Source of the DNA: Polaribacter sp. ALD11
GTDB taxonomy: Bacteria > Bacteroidota > Bacteroidia > Flavobacteriales > Flavobacteriaceae
Direction: 5' to 3'
DNA: 64,000 nt
NCBI RefSeq assembly: GCF_002831685.1
Contig: NZ_CP025119.1
Span: forward strand, 3,372,501 to 3,436,500
Shown: piece after piece, positions 47,465 through 58,364 of the stretch
Layout: every line of letters starts with the position of its first letter
How positions within the stretch are numbered: the first letter of the stretch is position 1
Position numbers and translations under genes: made by a program
Notes under the pieces: model-generated
Told to the model about the DNA's origin: nothing
Database searches by the model: none
What the model saw: only the letters and a program-made list of their open reading frames with translations

Positions 47465-47755
47465 ATGAGTATTTTAATAAAACCTATTATTACGGAAAAA
47501 GCTACAAACGATAGTGAATTATTTAATCGTTATGCATTTGTAGTAGATAAGAAAGCTAATAAATTAGAAATTAAAGGTGCTGTTGAGGCAGCTTACGGAG
47601 TTTCTATTTTAAGTGTAAAAACTTTAAACTACCCAATTCAAAGAAATACTAAGTTTACTAAAAAAGGTTTAGTAACTGGTATTAAGAGTGGGTACAAAAA
47701 AGCAATTGTACAGATAGCAGAGGGAGAAAGTATTGATTTTTATAACAATCTTTAA
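47465..47755 (+). CDS. rplW: 50S ribosomal protein L23
   Basis: 96 residues. Docking site for trigger factor and SRP at the tunnel exit. ILIKPIITEKATNDSE, KLEIKGAVEAAYGV and the TKKGLVTGIKSGYKKAIV segment are typical. 9 bases after rplD. Confidence 0.97.
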   Translation: MSILIKPIITEKATNDSELFNRYAFVVDKKANKLEIKGAVEAAYGVSILSVKTLNYPIQRNTKFTKKGLVTGIKSGYKKAIVQIAEGESIDFYNNL

Positions 47756-47767
47756 GAAAAGACAAAA

Positions 47768-48592
47768 ATGTCAGTTAGAAAATTAAAGCCAATAACACCA
47801 GGTCAGCGTTTTAGAGTTGTAAATGGGTTCGACACCATAACAACTGATAAGCCGGAGAAAAGTTTACTTGCTCCGAAAAAACGATCTGGAGGTCGAAACA
47901 ATCAGGGAAGAATGACTACACGTAATATCGGTGGAGGTCATAAACAAAAATATCGTATTATCGATTTTAAAAGAGATAAACAAGGTATCCCTGCAACAGT
48001 AAAAACTATAGAGTACGATCCAAATCGTACTGCGTTTATCGCTTTACTTAGTTATGCTGATGGTGAAAAACGTTATGTAATAGCACAGAACGGTTTAAAA
48101 GTAGGTCAAGTAATCGTTTCAGGAGAAGGTATTAAACCAGAAATTGGAAATGGAATGCTTTTAAGTGAAATTCCTTTAGGAACTACAATTTCTTGTATTG
48201 AGTTGCGTCCAGGTCAAGGTGCTGTAATGGCTCGTTCAGCTGGTTCTTTTGCTCAATTATTAGCTAAAGAAAGTAAGTATGCTACTGTGAAACTACCTTC
48301 TGGTGAAACAAGATATATCTTGTTAACTTGTATGGCTACAATTGGAGTTGTATCTAATTCAGATCATCAATTACTTGTTTCAGGTAAAGCTGGTAGATCT
48401 AGATGGTTAGGTAGAAGACCAAGAGTTAATGCAGTAAGAATGAATCCTGTAGATCACCCAATGGGTGGTGGTGAAGGACGTGCTTCTGGAGGTCATCCAA
48501 GATCTAGAAATGGTATTCCTGCAAAAGGATTTAAGACTAGGTCTAAAACCAAAGCTAGTAATAAGTATATTTTAGAACGTAGAAAGAAATAA
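47768..48592 (+). CDS. rplB: 50S ribosomal protein L2
   Basis: 274 residues. Essential for subunit joining and peptidyl transfer. [35 protein letters not shown] and the terminal [19 protein letters not shown] with the conserved His are present. 12 bases after rplW. Confidence 0.98.
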   Translation: MSVRKLKPITPGQRFRVVNGFDTITTDKPEKSLLAPKKRSGGRNNQGRMTTRNIGGGHKQKYRIIDFKRDKQGIPATVKTIEYDPNRTAFIALLSYADGEKRYVIAQNGLKVGQVIVSGEGIKPEIGNGMLLSEIPLGTTISCIELRPGQGAVMARSAGSFAQLLAKESKYATVKLPSGETRYILLTCMATIGVVSNSDHQLLVSGKAGRSRWLGRRPRVNAVRMNPVDHPMGGGEGRASGGHPRSRNGIPAKGFKTRSKTKASNKYILERRKK

Positions 48593-48598
48593 TAAGTT

Positions 48599-48877
48599 AT
48601 GGCAAGATCATTAAAAAAAGGACCTTACGTTCACTATAAATTAGAGAAAAAAGTGTTAGCTAATGTAGAAGCTGGTAATAAAACAGTAATTAAAACTTGG
48701 TCTAGAGCAAGTATGATTACTCCAGATTTCGTTGGTCAAACAATTGCTGTTCATAATGGACGTCAGTTTGTACCAGTATATGTTACAGAAAACATGGTAG
48801 GGCATAAATTAGGCGAATTTTCACCAACACGTTCTTTTAGAGGACATGCAGGTGCAAAAAATAAAGGTAAAAAATAG
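48599..48877 (+). CDS. rpsS: 30S ribosomal protein S19
   Basis: 92 residues. 30S head protein. [33 protein letters not shown] and [18 protein letters not shown] are canonical. 6 bases after rplB. Confidence 0.98.
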   Translation: MARSLKKGPYVHYKLEKKVLANVEAGNKTVIKTWSRASMITPDFVGQTIAVHNGRQFVPVYVTENMVGHKLGEFSPTRSFRGHAGAKNKGKK

Positions 48878-48883
48878 TAGGCT

Positions 48884-49297
48884 ATGGGAGTTCGTAAAAA
48901 AAATATGGCAGATCAGTTAAAGGAAGCTAGAAAGCATCGTGCTTTTGCTAAGCTTACTAACTGTCCTACGTCACCAAGGAAAATGCGTTTAGTAGCAGAT
49001 CAAGTAAGAGGAGTTGAAGTTGAAAAAGCTTTACAAATCTTAAAGTTCAGTCCAAAAGAAGCATCTATAAACTTAGAAAAATTGTTATTGTCTGCAATTG
49101 CAAATTGGCAAGCTAAGAATGAAGATGCAGCAATTGAAGAAGCTGGGTTATTTGTAAAAACTATATGTGTAGATAGCGCAGGAATGTTAAAAAGATTAAG
49201 ACCAGCTCCTCAAGGGCGTGCTCATAGAATTCGTAAGCGTTCTAATCACGTTACTTTAGAGTTAGGTGCTAAAAATTTAAGTAATCAAGCAAAGTAG
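48884..49297 (+). CDS. rplV: 50S ribosomal protein L22
   Basis: 137 residues. Its loop reaches the peptide tunnel. [18 protein letters not shown] and [19 protein letters not shown] are conserved. The first 20 residues ([16 protein letters not shown]) are the Bacteroidota-type N-terminal extension; an internal ATG at 48905 is a possible but less likely start. 6 bases after rpsS. Confidence 0.96.
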   Translation: MGVRKKNMADQLKEARKHRAFAKLTNCPTSPRKMRLVADQVRGVEVEKALQILKFSPKEASINLEKLLLSAIANWQAKNEDAAIEEAGLFVKTICVDSAGMLKRLRPAPQGRAHRIRKRSNHVTLELGAKNLSNQAK

Positions 49298-49299
49298 AA

Positions 49300-50028
49300 A
49301 TGGGACAAAAAACAAATCCAATTGGAAATCGTTTAGGAATCATCAGAGGTTGGGAATCTAACTGGTACGGTGGAAATGACTACGGAGATAAAATTGCTGA
49401 AGATTATAAGATAAGAGAGTATATTCATGCTAGATTATCTAAAGCAAGTGTTTCTCGTGTAATTATAGAGCGTACTTTAAAACTTGTAACCGTTACTATT
49501 ACTACTGCAAGACCTGGTATTATTATTGGGAAAGGTGGTCAGGAAGTAGACAAGTTAAAAGAAGAGCTTAAAAAAATTACAGGTAAAGAGGTTCAAATTA
49601 ATATTTTTGAAATCAAACGTCCAGAGTTGGATTCTAGATTAGTAGCAACTAGTGTTGCTCGTCAAATTGAAAATAGAATTTCTTACAAGAGAGCTATCAA
49701 AATGGCTATACAAGCTACAATGAGAATGAATGCTGAAGGAATTAAAATTCAAATTTCAGGTCGTTTAAATGGAGCAGAAATGGCACGTTCAGAGCATTTT
49801 AAAGAAGGAAGAATACCTCTTTCTACGTTTAGAGCAGATATTGATTATTCACTTGTTGAAGCTCATACTACCTATGGAAGATTAGGTATTAAAGTATGGA
49901 TTATGAAAGGTGAGGTATATGGTAAAAGAGAGTTATCACCATTAGTTGGTTTGTCTAAAAAACAATCTGGTGGTAATAAAGGTGGTGGAGATAGAGGAAA
50001 AAGACCGCAACCTCGTAGAAGAAAATAA
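49300..50028 (+). CDS. rpsC: 30S ribosomal protein S3
   Basis: 242 residues. mRNA-entry protein with a KH domain ([20 protein letters not shown]). [20 protein letters not shown] is the conserved start. The C-terminal basic tail ([19 protein letters not shown]) is longer than in E. coli and normal for the phylum. 2 bases after rplV. Confidence 0.98.
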   Translation: MGQKTNPIGNRLGIIRGWESNWYGGNDYGDKIAEDYKIREYIHARLSKASVSRVIIERTLKLVTVTITTARPGIIIGKGGQEVDKLKEELKKITGKEVQINIFEIKRPELDSRLVATSVARQIENRISYKRAIKMAIQATMRMNAEGIKIQISGRLNGAEMARSEHFKEGRIPLSTFRADIDYSLVEAHTTYGRLGIKVWIMKGEVYGKRELSPLVGLSKKQSGGNKGGGDRGKRPQPRRRK

Positions 50029-50050
50029 TTTTTAAAATTAGAAATTAAAA

Positions 50051-50482
50051 ATGTTACAGCCAAAAAGAGTAAAATACCGTAAGGTACAGAAGGCGAAAGG
50101 AAATATGACTGGTATTTCAGGTAGAGGAAATCAACTTTCTAATGGAATGTTTGGTATAAAATCTATAGACCAGAACTTATTAACTTCACGTCAAATTGAA
50201 GCAGCTCGTATCGCGGCAACTCGTCATATGAAAAGAGAAGGTCAGTTATGGATTAAAATATTTCCAGACAAACCTATCACTAAGAAACCTTTAGAGGTAC
50301 GTATGGGTAAGGGTAAAGGGGCACCAGATCATTTTGTTGCAGTTATTAAACCAGGTAGAATTTTGTTTGAAATTGGTGGTGTACCAATGGATGTTGCAAA
50401 AGAAGCTTTACGTTTAGCAGCTCAAAAACTTCCTGTAAGAACGAAGTTTGTAGTAGCAAGAGATTTTGATATTAACGCTTAA
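50051..50482 (+). CDS. rplP: 50S ribosomal protein L16
   Basis: 143 residues. Binds the A-site region of the 50[40 protein letters not shown] and [19 protein letters not shown] are conserved. 22 bases after rpsC. Confidence 0.98.
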   Translation: MLQPKRVKYRKVQKAKGNMTGISGRGNQLSNGMFGIKSIDQNLLTSRQIEAARIAATRHMKREGQLWIKIFPDKPITKKPLEVRMGKGKGAPDHFVAVIKPGRILFEIGGVPMDVAKEALRLAAQKLPVRTKFVVARDFDINA

Positions 50483-50493
50483 TTCGGAATAGA

Positions 50494-50685
50494 ATGAAAC
50501 AATCAGAAGTAAAAGAATTATCTATAGCAGATCTTAATGAGAAGCTTGGAGCGTTGCAAAAGAATTATACTGATCTTAAAATGGCTCACGCAATAACTCC
50601 TTTGGAGAATCCATTGCAATTGAGAGGTTTAAGAAGAACTGTAGCAAGAATTGCAACAGAATTAACAAAAAGAGAATTACAATAA
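50494..50685 (+). CDS. rpmC: 50S ribosomal protein L29
   Basis: 63 residues. Small tunnel-exit protein. MKQSEVKELSIADLNEKL and NPLQLRGLRRTVARIATEL fit the family. 11 bases after rplP. Confidence 0.96.
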   Translation: MKQSEVKELSIADLNEKLGALQKNYTDLKMAHAITPLENPLQLRGLRRTVARIATELTKRELQ

Positions 50686-50705
50686 TTCTATAGTCAGTTT
50701 TAAAG

Positions 50706-50963
50706 ATGGAAAAAAGAAATCTTAGAAAAGAGAGAATTGGTGTTGTTTCTAGTAACAAAATGGAAAAATCTATTGTTGTCGCTGAAACTAAAAGAGTAAA
50801 GCACCCAATGTACGGAAAGTTCGTATTAAAGACTAAGAAGTACGTTGCACACGACGAAAAGAATGATTGCAACGAAGGAGATACTGTTAGAATCATGGAA
50901 ACAAGACCTATGAGTAAATCTAAACGTTGGAGATTAGTAGAAATCCTAGAAAGAGCTAAATAA
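50706..50963 (+). CDS. rpsQ: 30S ribosomal protein S17
   Basis: 85 residues. OB-fold 16S rRNA binder. [31 protein letters not shown] and [16 protein letters not shown] are conserved. 20 bases after rpmC. Confidence 0.97.
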   Translation: MEKRNLRKERIGVVSSNKMEKSIVVAETKRVKHPMYGKFVLKTKKYVAHDEKNDCNEGDTVRIMETRPMSKSKRWRLVEILERAK

Positions 50964-50964
50964 T

Positions 50965-51333
50965 ATGTTACAGACAGAATCAAGATTAAAAGTAGCAGAT
51001 AATACTGGGGCCAAAGAGGTTTTAGTGATTAGAGTTTTAGGAGGAACAAGAAAACGTTACGCAAGTATTGGAGACAAGATTGTTGTATCTGTTAAATCTG
51101 CAACTCCTAACGGAACTGTAAAAAAAGGTCAAGTATCTAGAGCAGTTGTTGTAAGAACAAAGAAAGAAGTGAGACGTAAAGACGGATCTTATATTAGATT
51201 TGATGATAATGCTTGTGTGCTTTTAAATCCTACAGAGGAAATGAGAGGAACACGTGTATTTGGACCTGTTGCGCGTGAACTTCGTGAGAAACAATTCATG
51301 AAAATAGTATCATTAGCACCTGAAGTGCTTTAA
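50965..51333 (+). CDS. rplN: 50S ribosomal protein L14
   Basis: 122 residues. Forms a bridge to the 30S subunit. [39 protein letters not shown] and [14 protein letters not shown] are canonical. One base after rpsQ. Confidence 0.98.
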   Translation: MLQTESRLKVADNTGAKEVLVIRVLGGTRKRYASIGDKIVVSVKSATPNGTVKKGQVSRAVVVRTKKEVRRKDGSYIRFDDNACVLLNPTEEMRGTRVFGPVARELREKQFMKIVSLAPEVL

Positions 51334-51345
51334 CATTATAATAAA

Positions 51346-51648
51346 ATGAAGAAGTTTAAAATAAAATCAGGAGATACTGTAAAAGTAATTGCAGGAGATC
51401 ATAAAGGATCTGAAGGAAAGGTTTTACAAATCATTAAAGACAAAGATAGAGTATTAGTAGAAGGTGTAAACTTAGTTTCTAAGCACACCAAACCTAGTGC
51501 ACAAAGTCCTCAAGGTGGTATTGTAAAGAAAGAAGCTTCGCTTCACATATCTAATGTAATGTTAGTAGATGAAGGTGTAGCTGTAAGAGTAGGTTATCAG
51601 GTTGATGGAGATACTAAAACTAGAGTCTCTAAAAAAACTAAAAAATAA
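51346..51648 (+). CDS. rplX: 50S ribosomal protein L24
   Basis: 100 residues. Assembly initiator with a KOW motif ([20 protein letters not shown]). [19 protein letters not shown] is typical. 12 bases after rplN. Confidence 0.97.
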   Translation: MKKFKIKSGDTVKVIAGDHKGSEGKVLQIIKDKDRVLVEGVNLVSKHTKPSAQSPQGGIVKKEASLHISNVMLVDEGVAVRVGYQVDGDTKTRVSKKTKK

Positions 51649-51656
51649 GAATAATC

Positions 51657-52208
51657 ATGAGTTACGTACCAAGATTAAAATCAGAATACAAAGAAAGAGT
51701 TGTTAAAGCTCTTACTGAAGAATTCAGTTACAAGAATGTAATGCAAGTGCCTAAATTAGAAAAAATTGTTGTTTCTAAAGGTGTTGGTGCTGCAATTGCA
51801 GATAAGAAATTAATAGATTACGCTTTAGAAGAGTTGACTAAAATTACAGGTCAGAAGGCTATATCTACAATGTCTAAAAAGGATGTTGCGTCATTTAAAT
51901 TACGTAAAGGTATGCCAATTGGTGTAAAAGTTACGTTAAGAGGTGATAAGATGTATGAGTTTTTAGATAGATTAGTTACAGCTTCTTTACCACGTGTAAG
52001 AGACTTTAACGGTATAAAAGCAAACGGATTTGATGGAAGAGGTAATTACAATTTAGGAATTACTGAACAAATCATTTACCCAGAGATTAACATTGACCAA
52101 GTTAAAAAAATTAACGGTATGGATATTACATTTGTAACATCTGCAAATACTGATAAGGAAGCGAAGTCATTGTTAGGCGAATTAGGTTTACCATTCAAAA
52201 AAAATTAA
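51657..52208 (+). CDS. rplE: 50S ribosomal protein L5
   Basis: 183 residues. Binds 5S r[41 protein letters not shown] and [19 protein letters not shown] are conserved. 8 bases after rplX. Confidence 0.98.
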   Translation: MSYVPRLKSEYKERVVKALTEEFSYKNVMQVPKLEKIVVSKGVGAAIADKKLIDYALEELTKITGQKAISTMSKKDVASFKLRKGMPIGVKVTLRGDKMYEFLDRLVTASLPRVRDFNGIKANGFDGRGNYNLGITEQIIYPEINIDQVKKINGMDITFVTSANTDKEAKSLLGELGLPFKKN

Positions 52209-52211
52209 GAA

Positions 52212-52481
52212 ATGGCTAAAGAATCAATGAAAGCGCGTGAGCGCAAGAGAGAACGTACTGTAGCAAAGTATGCTGAAAAAAGAAAAGCTTTAAAAGAAGC
52301 TGGAGATTATGAAGCATTACAGAAATTACCAAAAAATGCATCACCAGTAAGATTACATAACAGATGTAAATTAACTGGACGTCCAAAAGGATATATGAGA
52401 CAATTTGGTTTATCTCGTGTTACGTTTAGAGAAATGGCAAATCAAGGATTAATACCAGGAGTAAAAAAAGCTTCTTGGTAG
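52212..52481 (+). CDS. rpsN: 30S ribosomal protein S14, zinc-independent long form
   Basis: 89 residues. The long form without the CxxC...CxxC zinc knuckle; only one Cys ([20 protein letters not shown]). Ends GVKKASW. It is the last gene before a terminator-promoter junction that separates the unit from rpsH. Confidence 0.97.
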   Translation: MAKESMKARERKRERTVAKYAEKRKALKEAGDYEALQKLPKNASPVRLHNRCKLTGRPKGYMRQFGLSRVTFREMANQGLIPGVKKASW

Positions 52482-52506
52482 AAATTTAAAATAAAGCTAA
52501 TAATTA

Positions 52507-52544
52507 AAAATAGAATGTGTACATTTGCACGCTCTATTTTTTTT
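52507..52544 (+). terminator. Terminator after rpsN, with the rpsH -7 box in its loop
   Basis: Outer arms 52507-52514 and 52533-52540 pair perfectly, with an imperfect inner stem and a T-run to 52544. The TACATTTG box at 52520-52527 lies between the arms. Confidence 0.65.
52520..52527 (+). promoter_or_regulatory. -7 promoter box of the spc unit (rpsH)
   Basis: TACATTTG followed by CAC, as at rpsL. No TTTG at the 19-base position. The leader to rpsH would be about 110 bases. Confidence 0.6.
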
Positions 52545-52643
52545 GAGTATAAGAATTTTAACTGATTATAGGTTCAATTATCACAGAGAAATCTGTAGCA
52601 TAAATAGAGATAATTGAAAACCGTAATCGCAATATAAATAAGT

Positions 52644-53042
52644 ATGTATACAGATCCAATCGCGGATTTTCTTACTAGAGTAAGAAATGCAATCGCTGCA
52701 GGACACAGAGTAGTGGAAATTCCAGCTTCAAACTTGAAGAAGGAAATGACTAAAATTTTGTTTGATCAAGGATTTATTTTAAGTTACCAGTTCAATGACG
52801 ATAAAGTTCAAGGGACTATTAAGATAGCTTTAAAGTATGAAAGAGAAACAAAAGAGTCAGTAATTAGAAAAATTCAACGAATTAGTACACCTGGTTTACG
52901 TAAATATGTTGGCTCTACAGAGATGCCAAGAGTATTAAACGGATTAGGAATTGCTATTGTTTCAACATCGAAAGGTGTGATGACAAACAAAAAAGCACGT
53001 CTTGAAAATGTTGGAGGAGAAGTTTTATGTTATGTTTATTAA
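52644..53042 (+). CDS. rpsH: 30S ribosomal protein S8
   Basis: 132 residues. 16S rRNA organiser and, in E. coli, the spc-operon repressor. [20 protein letters not shown] and [20 protein letters not shown] are canonical. It heads the second part of the cluster, with a leader of about 110 bases where feedback control could act (inference). Confidence 0.98.
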   Translation: MYTDPIADFLTRVRNAIAAGHRVVEIPASNLKKEMTKILFDQGFILSYQFNDDKVQGTIKIALKYERETKESVIRKIQRISTPGLRKYVGSTEMPRVLNGLGIAIVSTSKGVMTNKKARLENVGGEVLCYVY

Positions 53043-53052
53043 TTTTTAGGAA

Positions 53053-53598
53053 ATGAGTAGAATAGGAAAAAATCCCGTTAGCATTTCACAAGGTGTAGAT
53101 GTAAACATAAAAGACAATGTTGTAACCGTTAAAGGAAAATTAGGAGAGTTAACTCAAACAATTTCTGATGGTATTACAGTAAAAATAGAGGATGGTATTA
53201 TCACTTTAGATAGAGCTTCCGAAAGTAAAAACCATAAAGCACAACATGGTTTAATGAGAGCTTTGATCAATAATATGATTGAAGGTGTAAGTAAAGGCTG
53301 GACTAAAGATTTAGAGTTGGTTGGTGTTGGTTATAGAGCATCAAATCAAGGACAAAAATTAGATTTAGCTTTAGGTTTCTCTCATAATATTGTTTTAGAA
53401 ATAGCTCCAGAAGTAAAAGTTGAAACAGTATCTGAGAAAGGGAAAAACCCGATCATTAAATTATCTTCATTTGACAAACAGTTAGTTGGTCAAATAGCTG
53501 CAAAGATTCGTTCTTTCAGAGCACCAGAGCCTTATAAAGGGAAAGGTGTGAAGTTTGTTGGTGAATTATTAAGAAGAAAAGCAGGTAAATCTGCATAA
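53053..53598 (+). CDS. rplF: 50S ribosomal protein L6
   Basis: 181 residues, two repeated alpha/beta domains. MSRIGKNPVSISQGVDVNI, ELVGVGYRASNQGQKLDLAL and PEPYKGKGVKFVGELLRRK are conserved. 10 bases after rpsH. Confidence 0.98.
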   Translation: MSRIGKNPVSISQGVDVNIKDNVVTVKGKLGELTQTISDGITVKIEDGIITLDRASESKNHKAQHGLMRALINNMIEGVSKGWTKDLELVGVGYRASNQGQKLDLALGFSHNIVLEIAPEVKVETVSEKGKNPIIKLSSFDKQLVGQIAAKIRSFRAPEPYKGKGVKFVGELLRRKAGKSA

Positions 53599-53610
53599 TA
53601 ATATAGCAAT

Positions 53611-53961
53611 ATGGCATTATCAAAGCTACAAAGAAGAGCTAGAATTAAACGTAGAATCAGAAAAATTATTTCTGGTACTGCTACTAAACCAAGGTTATCG
53701 GTTTATAGAAGTAATAAAGAAATTTACGCTCAAATAGTTGACGACGTTAATGGAGTAACATTAGCTTCAGCTTCATCTAGAGATAAAGATATAAAAGCAA
53801 GTTCTAAAATCGAAGCAGCTACAGCAGTAGGTAAAGCGATTGCAGAAAAAGCTACAAAAGCAGGGTTAGAGAAAGTTGCTTTCGATAGAAATGGTTATTT
53901 ATACCATGGTAGAGTTAAAGTATTAGCAGAAGCTGCAAGAGAATCTGGTTTAAAATTTTAA
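53611..53961 (+). CDS. rplR: 50S ribosomal protein L18
   Basis: 116 residues. Carries 5S rRNA into the 50[39 protein letters not shown] and [19 protein letters not shown] are conserved. 12 bases after rplF. Confidence 0.98.
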   Translation: MALSKLQRRARIKRRIRKIISGTATKPRLSVYRSNKEIYAQIVDDVNGVTLASASSRDKDIKASSKIEAATAVGKAIAEKATKAGLEKVAFDRNGYLYHGRVKVLAEAARESGLKF

Positions 53962-53967
53962 GAAATT

Positions 53968-54489
53968 ATGCAAGGTTATAAAAACGTAGAAAGAGTTAAG
54001 CCAAGTGGGTTAGAGCTTGTAGATAAATTAGTAGGTGTACAACGTGTTACCAAAGTTACAAAAGGTGGTAGAGCATTTGGTTTCTCTGCAATTGTTGTTG
54101 TAGGAGATGGTAACGGTGTTGTTGGTCATGGATTAGGTAAATCTAAAGATGTTGCTTCAGCAATTGCAAAAGCAATTGAAGACGCAAAGAAAAATTTAGT
54201 AAGAATACCTATTTTAGAAGGAACATTACCTCATGAGCAAAAAGGTAAGTTTGGTGGAGCAAAAATATTCATTAAACCTGCCTCTCCTGGTACAGGAGTT
54301 ATTGCCGGTGGTGCTGTTCGTATAGTATTAGAATCTGTTGGAATTCATGATGTATTATCTAAATCTCAAGGTTCTTCTAATCCTCACAATGCAGTGAAAG
54401 CTACTTTTAATGCATTATTACAATTGCGTAGTGCAACTGCAATAGCAAAACAAAGAGGTATTTCTTTAGAAAAAGTATTTAACGGATAA
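53968..54489 (+). CDS. rpsE: 30S ribosomal protein S5
   Basis: 173 residues. Accuracy protein at the mRNA entry. [20 protein letters not shown] and [20 protein letters not shown] are conserved. 6 bases after rplR. Confidence 0.98.
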   Translation: MQGYKNVERVKPSGLELVDKLVGVQRVTKVTKGGRAFGFSAIVVVGDGNGVVGHGLGKSKDVASAIAKAIEDAKKNLVRIPILEGTLPHEQKGKFGGAKIFIKPASPGTGVIAGGAVRIVLESVGIHDVLSKSQGSSNPHNAVKATFNALLQLRSATAIAKQRGISLEKVFNG

Positions 54490-54500
54490 ATCTAAGAACG

Positions 54501-54683
54501 ATGACAAGAATCAAAGTTACACAAGTAAAAAGTCAAATCGGGCGTCTACAGAGTCAAAAAAGAACTTTAGAAGCATTAGGTTTACGTAAAATGAACCAGA
54601 CTGTAGAACATGAGGCAACTCCTTCTATAGTAGGTATGGTAAATACAATTAAACACTTAGTTTCTTTCGAAGAAATTAAATAA
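54501..54683 (+). CDS. rpmD: 50S ribosomal protein L30
   Basis: 60 residues. RIKVTQVKSQIGRLQSQKRT and LEALGLRKMNQTVEHEATPS fit the family. 11 bases after rpsE. Confidence 0.97.
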   Translation: MTRIKVTQVKSQIGRLQSQKRTLEALGLRKMNQTVEHEATPSIVGMVNTIKHLVSFEEIK

Positions 54684-54696
54684 GATTTATAAAAAA

Positions 54697-55146
54697 ATGA
54701 GTTTACACAATTTAACACCAGCAGAAGGTTCCATTAAAAAAGGAAAAAGAATTGCAAGAGGTGAAGGATCTGGAAAAGGTGGTACCGCTACAAGAGGTCA
54801 CAATGGACAGAAATCTCGTTCTGGTTATTCTAAAAAGATTGGATTTGAAGGAGGACAAATGCCGCTTCAAAGACGTGTACCTAAATTTGGTTTCACAAAC
54901 ATAAACCGTAAGGAATATCAAGGAATCAACTTAGATAAATTACAATCTTTAGTAGACAGTGGAAAAATAACAGATACAGTAAGTTTAGATATTTTAATAG
55001 CTAATAGATTAGCAGGCAAGAATGACCTAGTTAAAATATTAGGTAACGGAGAGTTAAAAGCTAAATTAAATATAACTGTACATAAATTTACAGCAACAGC
55101 AAAAGCAGCTATCGAAGCAGCTGGAGGTGAGGTTGTTACTTTATAA
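54697..55146 (+). CDS. rplO: 50S ribosomal protein L15
   Basis: 149 residues. Late assembly protein. MSLHNLTPAEGSIKKGKRIA, GGTATRGHNGQKSRSGY and FEGGQMPLQRRVPKFGF are conserved. 13 bases after rpmD, 10 before secY. Confidence 0.98.
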   Translation: MSLHNLTPAEGSIKKGKRIARGEGSGKGGTATRGHNGQKSRSGYSKKIGFEGGQMPLQRRVPKFGFTNINRKEYQGINLDKLQSLVDSGKITDTVSLDILIANRLAGKNDLVKILGNGELKAKLNITVHKFTATAKAAIEAAGGEVVTL

Positions 55147-55156
55147 GAACACGTAA

Positions 55157-56482
55157 ATGATGAAATTTATTAATACGCTAAAAGATATTTTCAAAATTGA
55201 AGAATTAAAGAACAAAATTCTTCTTACTATCGGTTTAATTGCGGTATACCGTTTTATGGCTTCTGTTCCATTACCTGGAATAGATCCATTACAGTTATCT
55301 GCTTTAAAAGAGAGTACATCTGGAGGTCTTTTAGGATTATTGAATGCATTTACAGGTGGGGCATTTGCTAGGGCGTCAGTAATGGCACTTGGTATAATGC
55401 CATACATTTCTGCATCTATTGTGGTTCAGTTAATGGGAATTGCGGTTCCTTATTTACAAAAGCTACAGAAAGATGGAGAAAGTGGTAGAAAGAAAATTAC
55501 ACAAATTACAAGATGGTTAACAATAGTTATTACTTTGGTGCAAGCACCAACTTATATTACAGCTATTAAAACCCAATTTAACTTACCACCAGAAGCTTTC
55601 TTAGTAAGTGGTATCACTTTTTGGATTTCTTCAATCATTATCTTAACTGCAGGAACAATTTTTGCAATGTGGTTAGGTGAGCGTATTACAGATAAAGGAG
55701 TTGGTAATGGTATATCCTTACTAATTACTGTAGGTATTATCGCTAATTTTCCAGCAGCATTTTTGCAAGAATTTGTTTCTAAAACAACAAATGCTGGTGC
55801 GGGAGGTATTATGATGGTTTTAATTGAAATTATCGTTTGGTTTGTAGTAATTTTATTAACTGTCTTATTGGTAACTGCTGTTCGTAAAATTGCAGTACAA
55901 TATGCAAGAAGAACAGTTGCAGGTAATACACAAAATGTGGCAGGTTCAAGAGATTACATTCCTTTGAAGTTGAATGCAGCAGGTGTTATGCCAATTATAT
56001 TTGCACAAGCAATAATGTTTTTACCTTTAGCTTTAGGGCAAAAGTTTCCTGCATTAGTTGGTTTAACAGACCCTAATGGTTGGCAGTATAATGTTATTTT
56101 TGCATTGTTAATTATCATTTTTAGTTATTTCTATACAGCAATTACAATTCCAACGAATAAGATGGCTGAAGATTTAAAAAGAAGTGGTGGTTTTATACCT
56201 GGAATTAGACCCGGTAAGGATACTGCAGATAGATTAGATAGTGTATTATCTAGAATAACGTTCCCAGGATCATTATTCTTAGCTGCATTGTCAATTTTAC
56301 CAGCAATTGTAGTTCAGTTTGGAGTGCAACAAGGTTGGGCAATGTTTTACGGAGGTACATCATTAATCATTATGGTAGGTGTAGCAATTGATACAATGCA
56401 ACAAATAAATTCGTATTTACTAAACAATCATTATGATGGTTTAATGAAAGCGGGAAACAGCAATAGAAAATCGAATAAATAA
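55157..56482 (+). CDS. secY: Sec translocon channel protein SecY
   Basis: 441 residues, ten membrane segments. Central pore of the inner-membrane translocon used by the many signal-peptide proteins in this window. Seen: [32 protein letters not shown] and the cytoplasmic [19 protein letters not shown] loop. Full length. It lies between rplO and infA; the map gene that often follows secY is not here. Confidence 0.98.
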   Translation: MMKFINTLKDIFKIEELKNKILLTIGLIAVYRFMASVPLPGIDPLQLSALKESTSGGLLGLLNAFTGGAFARASVMALGIMPYISASIVVQLMGIAVPYLQKLQKDGESGRKKITQITRWLTIVITLVQAPTYITAIKTQFNLPPEAFLVSGITFWISSIIILTAGTIFAMWLGERITDKGVGNGISLLITVGIIANFPAAFLQEFVSKTTNAGAGGIMMVLIEIIVWFVVILLTVLLVTAVRKIAVQYARRTVAGNTQNVAGSRDYIPLKLNAAGVMPIIFAQAIMFLPLALGQKFPALVGLTDPNGWQYNVIFALLIIIFSYFYTAITIPTNKMAEDLKRSGGFIPGIRPGKDTADRLDSVLSRITFPGSLFLAALSILPAIVVQFGVQQGWAMFYGGTSLIIMVGVAIDTMQQINSYLLNNHYDGLMKAGNSNRKSNK

Positions 56483-56483
56483 T

Positions 56484-56699
56484 ATGGCTAAGCAATCAGC
56501 AATTCAACAAGACGGAACAATTACAGAAGCATTATCAAATGCCATGTTTCGTGTGGAATTAGAAAATGGACATATTGTAACGGCACACATTTCAGGTAAA
56601 ATGCGTATGCATTATATCAAATTATTACCAGGAGATAAGGTGAAACTAGAAATGAGTCCATACGATTTATCAAAAGCAAGAATTACTTACAGATACTAA
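56484..56699 (+). CDS. infA: Translation initiation factor IF-1
   Basis: 71 residues. OB-fold factor that blocks the A site during initiation. [40 protein letters not shown] and [12 protein letters not shown] are canonical. One base after secY. Confidence 0.98.
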   Translation: MAKQSAIQQDGTITEALSNAMFRVELENGHIVTAHISGKMRMHYIKLLPGDKVKLEMSPYDLSKARITYRY

Positions 56700-56715
56700 A
56701 AACAAAACGAAACAG

Positions 56716-56832
56716 ATGAAAGTTAGAGCATCAGTTAAAAAGAGAAGTGCCGACTGCAAAATAGTTCGCAGAAAAGGTAGATTATACGTAATTAATAAAC
56801 AAAATCCTAGATTTAAACAAAGACAAGGGTAA
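56716..56832 (+). CDS. rpmJ: 50S ribosomal protein L36, zinc-independent
   Basis: 38 residues: [20 protein letters not shown] and a tail ending NPRFKQRQG. Only one of the zinc-binding Cys residues is kept and the His is missing, so this is the zinc-free form usual in Bacteroidota. 16 bases after infA; its TAA shares one base with the rpsM ATG. Confidence 0.95.
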   Translation: MKVRASVKKRSADCKIVRRKGRLYVINKQNPRFKQRQG

Positions 56833-57197
56833 TGGCAAGAATAGCAGGTATTGATATTCCAAAGAATAAAAGAGGGGTTATTGCTTTAACTTACATCTTT
56901 GGTATTGGAAGCAGCAGAGCTAAAAAAGTTTTAGCAGAAGCAAAAGTAGACGAGAGTATTAAAGTTCAAGATTGGACGGATGATCAGATCGCTGCAATTA
57001 GAGAACAAGTTGGATCTTTTACAATCGAAGGAGAATTACGTTCTGAAGTTCAGGTAAACATCAAACGTTTGATGGATATCGGTTGTCAAAGAGGAATTCG
57101 TCATAGACTTGGCCTTCCTTTAAGAGGACAAAGAACTAAGAACAATTCTCGTACAAGAAAAGGTAAGAGAAAAACTGTAGCTAACAAGAAAAAATAA
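56832..57197 (+). CDS. rpsM: 30S ribosomal protein S13
   Basis: 121 residues. Contacts the P-site tRNA and bridges to the 50[40 protein letters not shown] and [18 protein letters not shown] are conserved. One-base overlap with rpmJ. Confidence 0.98.
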   Translation: MARIAGIDIPKNKRGVIALTYIFGIGSSRAKKVLAEAKVDESIKVQDWTDDQIAAIREQVGSFTIEGELRSEVQVNIKRLMDIGCQRGIRHRLGLPLRGQRTKNNSRTRKGKRKTVANKKK

Positions 57198-57275
57198 GTT
57201 AGACAAGTAATAAAGATCTAATAATAGTCTAAATACTATGTAATTAGAAAACTAAATTACTAAAACTGAATAATT

Positions 57276-57659
57276 ATGGCAAAAGCAAGTTCAAAAAAAC
57301 GTAAAGTAATAATTGAAGCTGTTGGAGAAGCGCATGTAACTGCATCTTTTAACAACATTATTATTTCTTTAACAAATAAAAAAGGTGATGTAATTTCATG
57401 GTCATCTGCAGGTAAAATGGGTTTTAGAGGTTCTAAAAAGAATACTCCATATGCAGCTCAATTAGCAGCAGAAGATTGTGCAAACGTTGCTAAAGAAGCA
57501 GGTTTACGTAAAGTAAAAGTTTATGTAAAAGGACCAGGAAATGGTAGAGAATCTGCTATAAGGTCTATCCATAATGCAGGTATTGAAGTAACAGAAATTA
57601 TTGATGTTACGCCAATTCCTCACAATGGATGTCGTCCTCCGAAAAGAAGAAGAGTATAA
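57276..57659 (+). CDS. rpsK: 30S ribosomal protein S11
   Basis: 127 residues. Platform protein of the 30[27 protein letters not shown]-like [11 protein letters not shown] and [17 protein letters not shown] are conserved. 78 bases after rpsM, a wider gap than most here, without a clear signal. Confidence 0.98.
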   Translation: MAKASSKKRKVIIEAVGEAHVTASFNNIIISLTNKKGDVISWSSAGKMGFRGSKKNTPYAAQLAAEDCANVAKEAGLRKVKVYVKGPGNGRESAIRSIHNAGIEVTEIIDVTPIPHNGCRPPKRRRV

Positions 57660-57675
57660 TTAAATATTTTAACTT

Positions 57676-57725
57676 GATGGGAATCAGATTATCGAAGGAG
57701 AAAGCCTTAATTCATAATCCCCATC
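57676..57725 (+). promoter_or_regulatory. Possible RNA structure in the rpsK-rpsD gap
   Basis: GATGGG at 57676-57681 can pair with CCCATC at 57720-57725 across about 38 bases, enclosing an A/G-rich loop just before rpsD. It could be a site for S4 autoregulation or chance; no U-run follows. Confidence 0.3.
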
Positions 57726-57740
57726 TATAACACAAAAGAA

Positions 57741-58346
57741 ATGGCAAGATATACAGGACCAAAAACTAAAATTGCTCGTAAGTTTGGTGAAGCGATTTTT
57801 GGAGAAGACAAGAACTTCGAAAAAAGAAATTACCCTCCAGGACAGCATGGAAATGCAAGAAGAAGAGGAAAAAAATCTGAATATGCTACTCAGTTAATGG
57901 AGAAGCAAAAAGCTAAATATACTTATGGTATTTTAGAACGTCAGTTTAGAAACTTATTTAAAGATGCATCATCTTCTCAAGGGATTACTGGTGAAATCTT
58001 ATTACAATTATGTGAATCTCGTTTAGATAACGTTGTTTACAGAATGGGAGTTTCTAAATCTAGAAGTGGAGCACGTCAATTAGTTTCTCACAGACATATT
58101 ACTGTTAACGGAGAATTAGTGAATGTACCATCTTTCAGATTAAAAGAAGGGGACGTTGTTGCTGTAAGAGAGAAATCTAAATCTTTACAGGCTATTGATG
58201 ATGCATTAGCATCTACAAACAATGTCTTTGAATGGTTAACTTGGAACACAGATAAAAAAGAAGGAACTTTTGTAAAAGTACCTGCTAGATTACAAATTCC
58301 AGAAAACATCAAAGAACAATTAATCGTAGAATTATATTCTAAGTAA
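57741..58346 (+). CDS. rpsD: 30S ribosomal protein S4
   Basis: 201 residues. Assembly initiator of the 30S, and in E. coli the alpha-operon repressor. [39 protein letters not shown] and the S4 RNA-binding domain with [18 protein letters not shown] are present. No Cys zinc site at the N-terminus. Confidence 0.98.
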   Translation: MARYTGPKTKIARKFGEAIFGEDKNFEKRNYPPGQHGNARRRGKKSEYATQLMEKQKAKYTYGILERQFRNLFKDASSSQGITGEILLQLCESRLDNVVYRMGVSKSRSGARQLVSHRHITVNGELVNVPSFRLKEGDVVAVREKSKSLQAIDDALASTNNVFEWLTWNTDKKEGTFVKVPARLQIPENIKEQLIVELYSK

Positions 58347-58364
58347 TAAATTAATCATATTGAG

